The notes under the pieces were generated by a model. The model saw only the letters and a program-made list of their open reading frames with translations. It did no database searches and was not told where the DNA came from. This document shows positions 1-6,076 of a stretch of DNA of 6,076 bases, one piece after another; the first letter of the stretch is position 1; every line of letters starts with the position of its first letter. Source of the stretch: Marinospirillum sp. (GTDB lineage Bacteria; Pseudomonadota; Gammaproteobacteria; Pseudomonadales; Halomonadaceae); assembly GCA_007119985.1 (NCBI GenBank), contig SKOQ01000233.1, positions 1 through 6,076 of the forward strand, read 5' to 3'. A program made the translations under genes and the position numbers.

Positions 1-29
1 ATATCCACAAATGTCTCCTTGGTTAACAT
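1..29 (-). CDS. istA: IstA transposase of IS21 family, N-terminal fragment at window edge
   Basis: Only the first nine full codons are visible, reading MLTKETFVD followed by ATN (Ile or Met). This matches the usual opening of IS21-family IstA proteins, in which a short helix precedes the helix-turn-helix and the DDE integrase core. IstA is the DDE transposase that acts with the AAA+ helper IstB. The ATG at 29-27 is preceded by GGGTGA as a modest ribosome-binding site and lies about 90 bp inside the element end, where istA is expected. No stop is seen before the left edge. The family call rests on this short peptide plus the terminal repeats, so it is good but not proven. Confidence 0.72.
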
Positions 30-64
30 AAATCACCCGTATAAAAAATAAACGGATGATACCA

Positions 65-114
65 AGTGGATCAGTTTTCGATGATCGTTAGTGGATCAGT
101 TTTGCATGATCGGT
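65..114. repeat. Two 25-bp tandem direct repeats of the IS21-type terminus
   Basis: Unit one is 65-89 and unit two is 90-114. Both contain AGTGGATCAGTTTT, a 2-bp variable step (CG or GC), then ATGATCG; 22 of 25 positions are identical. In IS21-family elements, such repeats near the ends are the transposase-binding sites. The outer copy abuts the presumed element tip at about 118, and the inner copy lies 36 bp upstream of istA, so transposase binding could also affect istA expression (inference). Confidence 0.85.
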
Positions 115-118
115 GACA

Positions 119-181
119 CCACTCTGCGTCACGCACAACGATACGCATTCCCGGTGCAAAATTTTGACTTTCAACTGCCAT
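119..181 (-). pseudogene. SNF2-type helicase-like gene, 5' fragment disrupted by IS21 insertion
   Basis: An ATG at 181-179 opens a frame of 21 codons up to the insertion sequence. It includes FAPGMRIVVRDAEW, a short basic/hydrophobic strand pattern that I recognise from the N-termini of large SNF2/DEAH-type helicases in restriction and defence loci, where it opens a small beta-barrel-like domain. No catalytic motif is visible, so the family call is an inference from this short resemblance. The host coding sequence ends at about 119 (a TGG codon). The frame then continues 15 codons into the insertion sequence and stops at TGA 73-71, giving a useless peptide of 36 residues. The start is supported by GGATG at 191-187, five bases upstream, and by a TATAAT box at 219-214. 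An upstream ATG at 189 is followed at once by TAG and cannot be the start. The rest of the gene should lie beyond the insertion sequence, left of the window. Confidence 0.6.
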
Positions 182-213
182 TTCTACATCCAAATTTCTT
201 TACAGATCCAAGC

Positions 214-219
214 ATTATA
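214..219 (-). promoter_or_regulatory. Candidate sigma-70 -10 box (TATAAT) for the disrupted fourth gene
   Basis: The minus strand reads GTATAATGCT here, a perfect -10 consensus. Transcription would start near 207, giving a leader of about 26 bases before the ATG at 181. No good -35 hexamer lies 16-18 bp upstream; the 17-bp position (242-237) reads CAGGAT, and there is no TGn extended -10. A weak -35 overlapped by a dyad fits a promoter needing an activator or controlled by a repressor, which is an inference. Confidence 0.5.
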
Positions 220-230
220 CTTTGAGAGCC

Positions 231-252
231 TGATAAATCCTGTGATTTATTA
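231..252. promoter_or_regulatory. 22-bp dyad, candidate operator over the -35 region
   Basis: On the plus strand the sequence is TGATAAATC, CTGT, GATTTATTA: two 9-bp arms around a 4-bp centre, with 8 of 9 pairs matching (7 inner pairs perfect). The centre lies about 22 bp upstream of the TATAAT box, so the dyad covers the place where the -35 element would be. The low GC of the arms and the absence of a following T-run argue against a terminator hairpin. A homodimeric regulator site is the simplest reading; the regulator is not in the window. Confidence 0.4.
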
Positions 253-441
253 GACTGTTGACACAATTTATAGCCAAATAAGTTTCATATGAACAAAATA
301 TCACCCGTTAAAGCGTAATAAGTTCAAAATTTAAGTTTCTATAGAGCTCATTCAACTTCATTTACTTGTTGTTCTGACGCAAGTAGTCATTGCAGTACTA
401 CCTAAATGCATTGCAGCTCACTGGCTACTGGAGTTCACTAG

Positions 442-3400
442 TTAAATTACGTTTAAAGGAGCGAGGTTAATAATCAAAGAGTCCTTCACTCGATTAAATT
501 CTTCACTTTCTATATCGCAGGCTGTGAAGCTTTCCAAAAGTTCTTGCTGTCTCGGTTGTCCAAACGCTAAGCGATAGAGCACCAGTATTTTTTTCACTTC
601 CGCATATTTCGCAACTTCTTTACTCATTGGGTAAGTCGGCACAATTCGTTCAATTTGAGCCTTCCCATTAGGAGTAAACCAATACGGCTCTAAGTCACTC
701 GTTTTATTCGCATCACCATTGGCTGCTTGTGCGAATAGCTGCTCCCAAACATCCGCTTTGTTGCCAAAATCTGGAGTGTGGTTTTCTGCTATACGTTGAC
801 GAACAACAAGCGACTTATACCTGTTTACCCGCCCTTCTCGTTGCTCAATATCGATAGGGTTGTTGGGTAAGTTCCAATGAACGACTCGACGGCAATACCA
901 ATGAAAATCGAGCCCTTCTTGACCTATTGATGTCGAACTCAGCACAAATGGTCGAAATGGGGAGTTAAACGCGTCACGTACGCTCACTACTCGTTTCAAG
1001 CCACTATCATCATTGAGTTTTTGATTACCGAGCGGAACAGCAAAATGACAACGCATTGTTGTCCTTTTATCTTTTGGCCTTTTTTTCCTATCTTCCCAGA
1101 AATGAACATTCGGACTTGAGCTTTGTATCCCCATCGCATGTTCAAGCTTACTTGTTGCGGCATGAACATCGCTGCCTGATGTCGCAAGTAAGTGGCAGTA
1201 TTCATCAAGCATTGATTGGTAATTGCCATGTGCGCAATAGACCAAGACCTTATACCAAGCGGGTGAAGACGTCTGTCCAGATAGCAGAGTGTGTTTAACG
1301 TTACGTTTCACAATGGGAATAGCGTATTCATGATTAAACAGTCTGGTTGTAAGCTCCGCAAATTGAATAGAATAACTAACCAAATCGAATTCAGATATGC
1401 CTTTTGACCACAGCGCTTGAATGGTCCTCATCGCGCAGGTAGCAGGATTAGCTAAGCTTGAATATGCCAGCACTTTGGCTAAGTCATCTGGCATTTTACC
1501 TAGAGAGAATGGCTCACTCCCCTCAAAGTACTGCTTAATTTTGGCAAAATGCTTAATACGGCCTTCTGTGTTCAAGCGAGACTCAATCACCTCTAACCAT
1601 TGCTCGAAATGTCCTGCCTTCCCAGCTTGTCGATCCAGCAGCATAGGAGCAAGCACGTACCAATCGCTACTGGTCCTTTCTTCGCTTTCATATTGCTTTA
1701 AACAAGCTAATTTACTCTGGATTAACATGATTTGTTGAGCCAATACCTCATCTAGGCTCTCACCCAAATACGACACCTCGGCTAGCGATTTACAAGGATA
1801 AAATAAATGCCATACGTTGAGAGTTGATTTCCCTTCAAACCGAAGTAAAGGTGAAGCGTTTTTATCACTATGGTACTGCTGCCTCTTACCCTTCCCTTTT
1901 ATTACTCGACGTTCGGCCTCATAAGACCACAGGCAACTTAAAGCCTTTGGCACAAGCGCCCAAGATGAAAATAGCAGCGTCTTAGTAAAATTCTCATTCC
2001 CTTTAAATACACCGTCAAATTGGTAGTAAGGTTTGCAAGGTGGGGACCAAAGCAAGTTCTCCGGCGAACCTTCGAAAATCACTTTACTTAACGCTTTGAT
2101 CTTTGCGTTCGGGGCACTTTGTTCAACGTTCAATCTATAGTTTTGAATGTTAGCATGAGAGAGCCAAGCCTGAGCTTGCTCGCTACTTTGGAACTTTCTA
2201 AGCAACTTTCGTACATCAGGGTTATTGATATTGCGGTGGTACAGTTCCTTAAAAGCATAACCATTTAGGAAAGAGATCGCCCAAGGTGCTGACTTAGCAA
2301 ACTCGATAAGAGACACACCTCCACGCCCTTTAGGCAGCGCTGCGTTTAACGCTTCGATCGCTCGGTAACCTTGGACTTCTTCAACACTAAAGTCAGAACC
2401 ACAACATAGTTCATTGGAATGAATAAGCTGCTCAAAGCCTTTGCTAATTTGGCTGCGCTCAGTTCTGGCAATGTATTCTCGCAGTAACTTTTCGACTGAA
2501 CGCGCATTCGTATCGCTGATAGACTCAAAATCTGCATTGCCGGACGACAGAGTTAACATGTCCCCATGAAGCAGATTACGATTCATTTCGTATTTAGAAA
2601 CAAAGTCCACGTCATTGTGCGATAGAAAATCGAGTAACTTATGCAATTGTTCATGATGACTGCTTTCATCGTCCTCATCGTTAATTGTCGTCATCGCTTT
2701 AAAAGGCGTTGCCGACAACAAAAGTACTTTGGATTTTGCCTTTTTGACTTTGCCCTTATCACTAAATACCTGCCTAGCAATTAACGACTCTTCGGAATCG
2801 GAGCTTTGATCTGTTAAAGACTGAAAGCGTTGGAACTCATCTAGGATGAACAAGTCTGCCTGTAAACTTCCAGCGCAACAGCGTGCCACCAGTCGACGAA
2901 TTTCCACTCTAAAATGGTAAAATAGATGGCTAGTTTCATCGGTTTCGCCTGAGTCTTTATTCCAACAATTCGCTAGGTAGAGCGCTGCATCTTGAAGCGA
3001 TGAAAAGTGTTCTTTTAACACTGTAGATTCGCAAGGCTTGCTCAAGCTGCTTTCAAGCTGAGAGACGACTAACGGATCTGTATCAAAATATTGATCCAGA
3101 TACCTCAATTCATCTTCCCATCGACCCTCTCTGGTAATCTGATTGGTTTTAAATAGCTGACGAACTGGCTTCACGACTTCACATAAATTCGTCGTTTGAG
3201 ACAGTAGAACCGCTAAGATCGCTCTTTCCCGGCAGTTACCCGATCCAGCAGTCAACGTAAAAGAAGTCGAAGGGGTTAACGTACAAACTTCAATGACGTG
3301 CTCATCGTTTATTTCAGATTCTTTCGGCATTAGAGCCAGTTCAACCAAGCGCCCAAATGTTGATGGTTTCACCCATCGCTTTGCATCTTCACCATTAAAT

Positions 3401-3684
3401 AGCGCCAGCTTTTGGCGATTTTCATCTGCCAATGCAAGGTTGGAACAGATATAGATGACACGCATCGGTGTAGTCGTGTTGGACCCTACATGTCTTTTCA
3501 GTAATTGAGCGATGACACCTTTCGCGACGATAGTTTTTCCTAACCCAACTTCATCAGCAACCAGTATTCTGTGGCTATGTTCGGGTATTTGATATTTATC
3601 TATAACTAGGTCTACCGTTGCCTTTTGAAAATCTTTAAGGCCAGTCAATACACCGTTTAGTTGCTCTAGGATCGCTTGTGTCAT
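442..3684 (-). CDS. Large SF2 DEAD/DEAH-like helicase of a restriction-like defence operon
   Basis: This is a complete 1080-residue superfamily 2 helicase/translocase, presumably using ATP to move along or remodel nucleic acid. Visible motifs: a Q-motif-like GLKDFQKATVDL (about 15-26); motif I ADEVGLGKT (43-51, K50/T51); motif Ia VIYICSNLALADEN (76-89); motif II ILDEFQRF (280-287, D282/E283); motif III LLLSATPF (321-328); motif IV TLLFSSWALV (569-578); motif V SSTSIGQEGLDF (916-927); motif VI QREGRVNR (948-955, arginine fingers R952/R955). The Walker B box is DEFQ rather than DEAH. Motifs I and II are 230 residues apart, and motifs IV and V about 340 apart, so there are large insertions; lysine-rich patches lie at 310-319 and 867-874. 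No signal peptide or membrane segment is seen, so it should be cytoplasmic. The ATG at 3684 is the only plausible start, because an in-frame TAA lies at 3702-3700. Its ribosome-binding site is weak (AAGAAG about 10 bases upstream). It follows the PLD gene by 41 bp, indicating one operon. The helicase class is certain; the defence role is inferred from neighbours. Confidence 0.9.
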   Translation of the reverse strand: MTQAILEQLNGVLTGLKDFQKATVDLVIDKYQIPEHSHRILVADEVGLGKTIVAKGVIAQLLKRHVGSNTTTPMRVIYICSNLALADENRQKLALFNGEDAKRWVKPSTFGRLVELALMPKESEINDEHVIEVCTLTPSTSFTLTAGSGNCRERAILAVLLSQTTNLCEVVKPVRQLFKTNQITREGRWEDELRYLDQYFDTDPLVVSQLESSLSKPCESTVLKEHFSSLQDAALYLANCWNKDSGETDETSHLFYHFRVEIRRLVARCCAGSLQADLFILDEFQRFQSLTDQSSDSEESLIARQVFSDKGKVKKAKSKVLLLSATPFKAMTTINDEDDESSHHEQLHKLLDFLSHNDVDFVSKYEMNRNLLHGDMLTLSSGNADFESISDTNARSVEKLLREYIARTERSQISKGFEQLIHSNELCCGSDFSVEEVQGYRAIEALNAALPKGRGGVSLIEFAKSAPWAISFLNGYAFKELYHRNINNPDVRKLLRKFQSSEQAQAWLSHANIQNYRLNVEQSAPNAKIKALSKVIFEGSPENLLWSPPCKPYYQFDGVFKGNENFTKTLLFSSWALVPKALSCLWSYEAERRVIKGKGKRQQYHSDKNASPLLRFEGKSTLNVWHLFYPCKSLAEVSYLGESLDEVLAQQIMLIQSKLACLKQYESEERTSSDWYVLAPMLLDRQAGKAGHFEQWLEVIESRLNTEGRIKHFAKIKQYFEGSEPFSLGKMPDDLAKVLAYSSLANPATCAMRTIQALWSKGISEFDLVSYSIQFAELTTRLFNHEYAIPIVKRNVKHTLLSGQTSSPAWYKVLVYCAHGNYQSMLDEYCHLLATSGSDVHAATSKLEHAMGIQSSSPNVHFWEDRKKRPKDKRTTMRCHFAVPLGNQKLNDDSGLKRVVSVRDAFNSPFRPFVLSSTSIGQEGLDFHWYCRRVVHWNLPNNPIDIEQREGRVNRYKSLVVRQRIAENHTPDFGNKADVWEQLFAQAANGDANKTSDLEPYWFTPNGKAQIERIVPTYPMSKEVAKYAEVKKILVLYRLAFGQPRQQELLESFTACDIESEEFNRVKDSLIINLAPLNVI

Positions 3685-3725
3685 TACTTCGTGTTCTTCT
3701 TATTTTTACAACTATTTATTAACTA

Positions 3726-5549
3726 CTACTTGGATGGTACAAATGACGAGAAGACGCCCCATAACATCTTGAATTCATCTGGAATGATCTTTTCATCGAC
3801 TTGTGCCTGTAAACGATCAATTCTTTCTAACAAATTCGGACTTAACGCAGCCGCTCGCATCAACTTTTCGTAGATCACACTGTCTTTGGTGAAGAACACG
3901 CCACCCGCCCCCTCACCGTCTCCCTTGCCCGCACTGTTCATCAAATTTTGCTTACTTGGGTCGATATGTAACAGCATCGCGATATAACTCATAAACTGTG
4001 AGCGATTCTCGAGCAATTCATTGGTTATTGCCTTTCCACGGTCCAATTTACAGTTAAATATTATTTCAGCTTGAACGACTAAATTCTTAACCACTGAATC
4101 ATTTTCTGATATTTCGAGGTGAATTAGTGCACTAATCTGGGAGAGTTTAAGGCTATCCCAAATAACCTCTCGAGCTAGGGCTCGAGGCTGTGACGCACTC
4201 AATGTCGAAACCTTAACGTCAAAACTCGACGGGATTTCAACCAAAGCCCCATTCAAGGTCAGCTGATATTCGTCATCACCACATAAATCAACGTTGAGCT
4301 TCCAATCTGCATTAATTAGGCTGAATTCTAAAAGACGAAGTGCTCGATCAGAGTCTTCACCTTCAGTTTCTTCTAATTCGCTGAACTCATGTTTTGTAAA
4401 TAAGCCTGTGCCATGCTCATTAACCCATTGCTTGATCAGTGAATGAACACCAATGTGATCTTTGGAGCCCGTTAAACGAAGCATGAATTCACTATTTCTA
4501 GGGCTATTGGTTTCGTCTCCCATCGCTGCTTGAGTCGTATTCGCAGAACCAAGGTGCCAGCTAGAAGTGGAATCAGTTTCATCGACAACTAATAACTTTG
4601 CATGCAAGTTGAGGTCGTTTTCTACAAATAAGGACTGGTCCATTTCCTCATTTTCTTCTGCATCGACGAGGTGTTCGTTAAGTGCATAGCAGTGCCAACC
4701 GTCCAACGCTTTCTCGCCCGCCATATCAAGCTCTTCTTTGCGGCTAAATAAGTAACGTTGATCATCAGGAGCAAAGGTACTGAGCCAATCTAGAGCACCT
4801 ACTTTGCCTCCACCTCTGATAAAAGGAGAAACAGCAAGCATGGCTTGATTATCATGCTCTAAACGAATTGGATGCTGTCGTTTATTGTCATCATCAAAAA
4901 CAGTAGAGAGAAAACCAAGTTCAGTGATGTTATCTGGTTTATCCCAATGCACCCTAACTAGCTCTTCTGGATCAATTACATCACCAAATGAAAGCGTTGA
5001 AGAACCACGGTAAACCTCATCAAAACAGTCAATCAATCGACGATTGGCTGGCTTGCGCTTCCCTCTTGATTCTCCGTTAATGACAGCGCTGAGATCCCAA
5101 CTGCGGTCAAACGTTAAGTTACGTGACAACACTATCAAACGGTATTTCACATTTTTGTTTTCATCTGGGCTTTCGAATCGCAGTAACCACAATTTCGGGT
5201 GAAACGACGAAAACGCTGAATTTGACTCTCCTGCGTTTGGAACTACAGGCACGAGGCTGCGTTCCAACAAGCCAAATAAGCTGTTGTACTTATCTGGCAA
5301 CTTAATATTGCCTTGTTGGTAGAAAACTGTGAGTTTATCTCCCAGCATTCCTAACGCTTCCAACAGCGCTATTCTCATGTGTTCAACCGAGCCTTCTAAG
5401 GTATGGCCAAAACACATGGCAATTGGCACCGTCAACAAGGTATTTAGATCCAAGCTATACGTCGTGGCGATAGCATGAGTAAGCTCATAACCCTCGGGAG
5501 CAATAAGCTGTTCGCCATAATCTAAGCGATTTTTATCCGGCACTAACAT
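3726..5549 (-). CDS. Phospholipase D-superfamily (HKD) protein, probable nuclease of the operon
   Basis: This is a complete 607-residue protein with two PLD-type active-site half motifs. Half one is FHPKLWLL (H117, K119) followed by LSRNLT (S142, N144). Half two is LHAKLLVVDE (H316, K318, D323) followed by LGSANTTQAAMG (S335, N337), then NSEFML (E354). Two HxK halves in one chain match the pseudo-dimeric PLD fold, in which one histidine forms a covalent phospho-intermediate. In prokaryotic defence loci such proteins are usually DNA or RNA nucleases rather than lipases. The first half lacks the usual aspartate after HxK and has a longer HxK-to-Asn spacing (27 against 21 residues), as in TDP1-like enzymes. 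The N-terminus (YGEQLIAPEGYEL, then TYSLDLNTLL) is typical of this restriction-associated group, by memory. A glycine-rich linker (541-550) precedes a helical tail with possible coiled coil near 571-585. No signal peptide is seen. The start is fixed by a strong AGGAGG six bases upstream. It overlaps the preceding gene by 17 bp, implying translational coupling. The nuclease role is inferred. Confidence 0.85.
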   Translation of the reverse strand: MLVPDKNRLDYGEQLIAPEGYELTHAIATTYSLDLNTLLTVPIAMCFGHTLEGSVEHMRIALLEALGMLGDKLTVFYQQGNIKLPDKYNSLFGLLERSLVPVVPNAGESNSAFSSFHPKLWLLRFESPDENKNVKYRLIVLSRNLTFDRSWDLSAVINGESRGKRKPANRRLIDCFDEVYRGSSTLSFGDVIDPEELVRVHWDKPDNITELGFLSTVFDDDNKRQHPIRLEHDNQAMLAVSPFIRGGGKVGALDWLSTFAPDDQRYLFSRKEELDMAGEKALDGWHCYALNEHLVDAEENEEMDQSLFVENDLNLHAKLLVVDETDSTSSWHLGSANTTQAAMGDETNSPRNSEFMLRLTGSKDHIGVHSLIKQWVNEHGTGLFTKHEFSELEETEGEDSDRALRLLEFSLINADWKLNVDLCGDDEYQLTLNGALVEIPSSFDVKVSTLSASQPRALAREVIWDSLKLSQISALIHLEISENDSVVKNLVVQAEIIFNCKLDRGKAITNELLENRSQFMSYIAMLLHIDPSKQNLMNSAGKGDGEGAGGVFFTKDSVIYEKLMRAAALSPNLLERIDRLQAQVDEKIIPDEFKMLWGVFSSFVPSK

Positions 5550-6076
5550 CTAGCCCCTCCTGGATATCTTGTAAAATGACTCTGGCAGAAGGCCAACGAA
5601 ACTCCAGTTTGCGCATTCCAACCCACTTTTGATTTTCACTGAGGGCTTTTTTCAGCAAACACCTTGCCCCTTTATTTGCTATCGCTTGCTGCTTAACACA
5701 TGCATCCAACTTATCTACAGGGGCATTCTCGCGAATCAAGCTACACCAGTTTTCGATAAACTGACGTGTACGATTGTTTGAGCTTTTATGTGCTCCGAAA
5801 GCAAACTCATACCAGTTATCGATGCTCTGCTGTTCAAAGCTCGTCGGCTGTTTATGGGCTTGGTTCAACCAAACATCAAACTCTTCATTCCACTGTTCAA
5901 TCTGTTCGATATTCTTGGCCCGTTGGGCTATGAGGATGTTGTAACGAATATGCGCGCCTTCAAGAACAAAACTAAATTCCAGCGCGTTTTCAAAACATGT
6001 TTTCGTTTGCTCGGCAATAGGAGAGTCTTTTAGCTTTTCATAGAGAGCTTCGGCCTGCCAACCATTATGGACATCC
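5533..6076 (-). CDS. DUF6361-like protein, C-terminal part (start beyond right edge)
   Basis: The frame is open from the right edge to TAA at 5535-5533, giving the last 180 residues; the true start is outside the window. The visible part is soluble and mostly helical, with many Trp, Gln and Glu residues and no membrane segment. Two blocks stand out: FAFGAHKSSNNRTRQFIENW, and a C-terminal FRWPSARVILQDIQEGL close to the stop. The latter resembles the conserved end of DUF6361 proteins (about 400 residues), which I recall next to PLD and helicase genes in defence loci. That assignment is from memory and unverified. No catalytic motif is visible and the molecular function is unknown. A TTG at 5868 could serve as an internal start, but the open frame continues another 69 codons upstream in the same style, so the gene is simply cut by the edge. 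Its last 17 bp overlap the PLD gene, which makes it the upstream partner in the operon. Confidence 0.6.
   Translation of the reverse strand, partial: DVHNGWQAEALYEKLKDSPIAEQTKTCFENALEFSFVLEGAHIRYNILIAQRAKNIEQIEQWNEEFDVWLNQAHKQPTSFEQQSIDNWYEFAFGAHKSSNNRTRQFIENWCSLIRENAPVDKLDACVKQQAIANKGARCLLKKALSENQKWVGMRKLEFRWPSARVILQDIQEGLDVSAG
5556..5561 (-). promoter_or_regulatory. Strong Shine-Dalgarno (AGGAGG) for the PLD gene
   Basis: The minus strand reads AGGAGG, then GGCTAG, then ATG at 5549, giving an ideal six-base spacing. The site lies inside the last codons of the upstream DUF6361-like gene, so ribosomes finishing that gene at 5533 can restart at 5549. It fixes the PLD start and supports translational coupling. 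It is much stronger than the ribosome-binding site of the downstream helicase, suggesting the PLD protein is made in greater amount (inference). Confidence 0.85.

Larger units (their letters stand above)
1..118 (-). mobile_element. IS21-family insertion sequence, istA-side end (partial)
   Basis: Read on the minus strand, this stretch starts with TGTCACC, carries two direct repeats (65-114), then a short AT-rich leader and an ATG opening the istA transposase (29 down to the left edge). Multiple roughly 20-25-bp terminal repeats, a TG terminal dinucleotide and istA starting close to that end are hallmarks of the IS21 family. The outer boundary is either 118 (TGTCACC) or 121 (TGGTGTCACC); one end alone cannot decide this or show the target duplication. 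The rest of istA, istB and the far end lie left of the window. The element reads in the same direction as the operon and interrupts the gene that starts at 181. Confidence 0.8.
182..441. other. 260-bp AT-rich intergenic gap between helicase and fourth gene
   Basis: The gap separates the helicase stop (442) from the ATG at 181, in contrast to the 17-bp overlap and 41-bp spacer elsewhere in the cluster. It holds a promoter-like TATAAT (214-219), a dyad (231-252), a 10-bp palindrome TTCATATGAA (284-293) and a direct repeat of CATTGCAG (388-395 and 409-416, 21 bp apart). I see no convincing rho-independent terminator after the helicase, no tRNA and no credible protein gene on either strand; the longest minus-strand reading frames starting with ATG that I found are 17 codons, without good ribosome-binding sites. 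Confidence 0.7.

Noticed and set aside
258..263. Perfect TTGACA on the plus strand, a possible -35 box
   Set aside because: No acceptable -10 box lies 16-18 bp downstream and no plus-strand gene follows.
32..308. The 9-mer ATCACCCGT at 32-40 and again at 300-308, one copy in the insertion sequence and one outside
   Set aside because: Only nine bases match and the flanks differ; this is at chance level and does not suggest a duplicated element.
307..360. A 17-codon minus-strand frame (starting MKLNELYR) in the intergenic gap
   Set aside because: It has no recognisable ribosome-binding site, matches nothing I know and is of a length expected by chance in AT-rich DNA.
383..401. Small inverted repeat GTAGT/ACTAC downstream of the helicase as a terminator
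   Set aside because: The stem is only five base pairs with a nine-base loop and there is no T-run on the minus strand.
1056..1738. Plus-strand open frames inside the helicase gene (1056-1298, 1421-1738)
   Set aside because: They lie antisense to a continuous, motif-bearing 1080-residue gene and show no domain features of their own.
5533..5868. A stand-alone 111-residue gene starting at TTG 5868
   Set aside because: The same frame stays open for 69 more codons to the right edge with similar composition, so this is the tail of a longer gene.
1..6076. CRISPR array, tRNA, rRNA or integron attC sites
   Set aside because: No regularly spaced repeats other than the two IS units, no cloverleaf-like or rRNA-like sequence, and no attC core sites were seen on either strand.

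Overview
The window looks like part of a defence-type accessory region of a gammaproteobacterium. Moderate-to-low GC, the codon use and protein style suggest Vibrio, Shewanella or a relative; this is an impression, not a computed assignment. Every supported gene reads on the minus strand, so gene order runs from the right edge to the left edge.

Region by region, in transcription order: (1) 5533-6076 holds the C-terminal 180 codons of a DUF6361-like protein whose start lies beyond the right edge. (2) 3726-5549 holds a complete 607-residue phospholipase D-superfamily (HKD) protein, overlapping gene 1 by 17 bp and preceded by a strong Shine-Dalgarno sequence. (3) 442-3684 holds a complete 1080-residue superfamily 2 helicase with a DEFQ Walker B box and very large insertions, 41 bp after gene 2. 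(4) 182-441 is a 260-bp AT-rich gap containing a perfect TATAAT box and a near-perfect 22-bp dyad. (5) At 181 a fourth gene starts. Its first 21 codons or so resemble the N-terminus of large SNF2-type helicases of restriction/defence loci, and it is then cut by a mobile element. (6) 1 to about 118 is the end of an IS21-family insertion sequence: two 25-bp direct repeats of the kind found at IS21 ends, then the first ten codons of the transposase gene istA, running off the left edge.

Together, genes 1-3 look like a translationally coupled, restriction-like anti-phage operon: a putative nuclease (PLD), a DNA or RNA translocase/helicase and a DUF6361 protein of unknown role. A second ATPase (gene 4) is transcribed after the gap, probably from its own promoter. 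The IS21 insertion near codon 21 of gene 4 very likely inactivates that component here. The DUF6361 and SNF2 names rest on remembered sequence resemblance, not on a search; the PLD and helicase calls rest on motifs directly visible in the translations.
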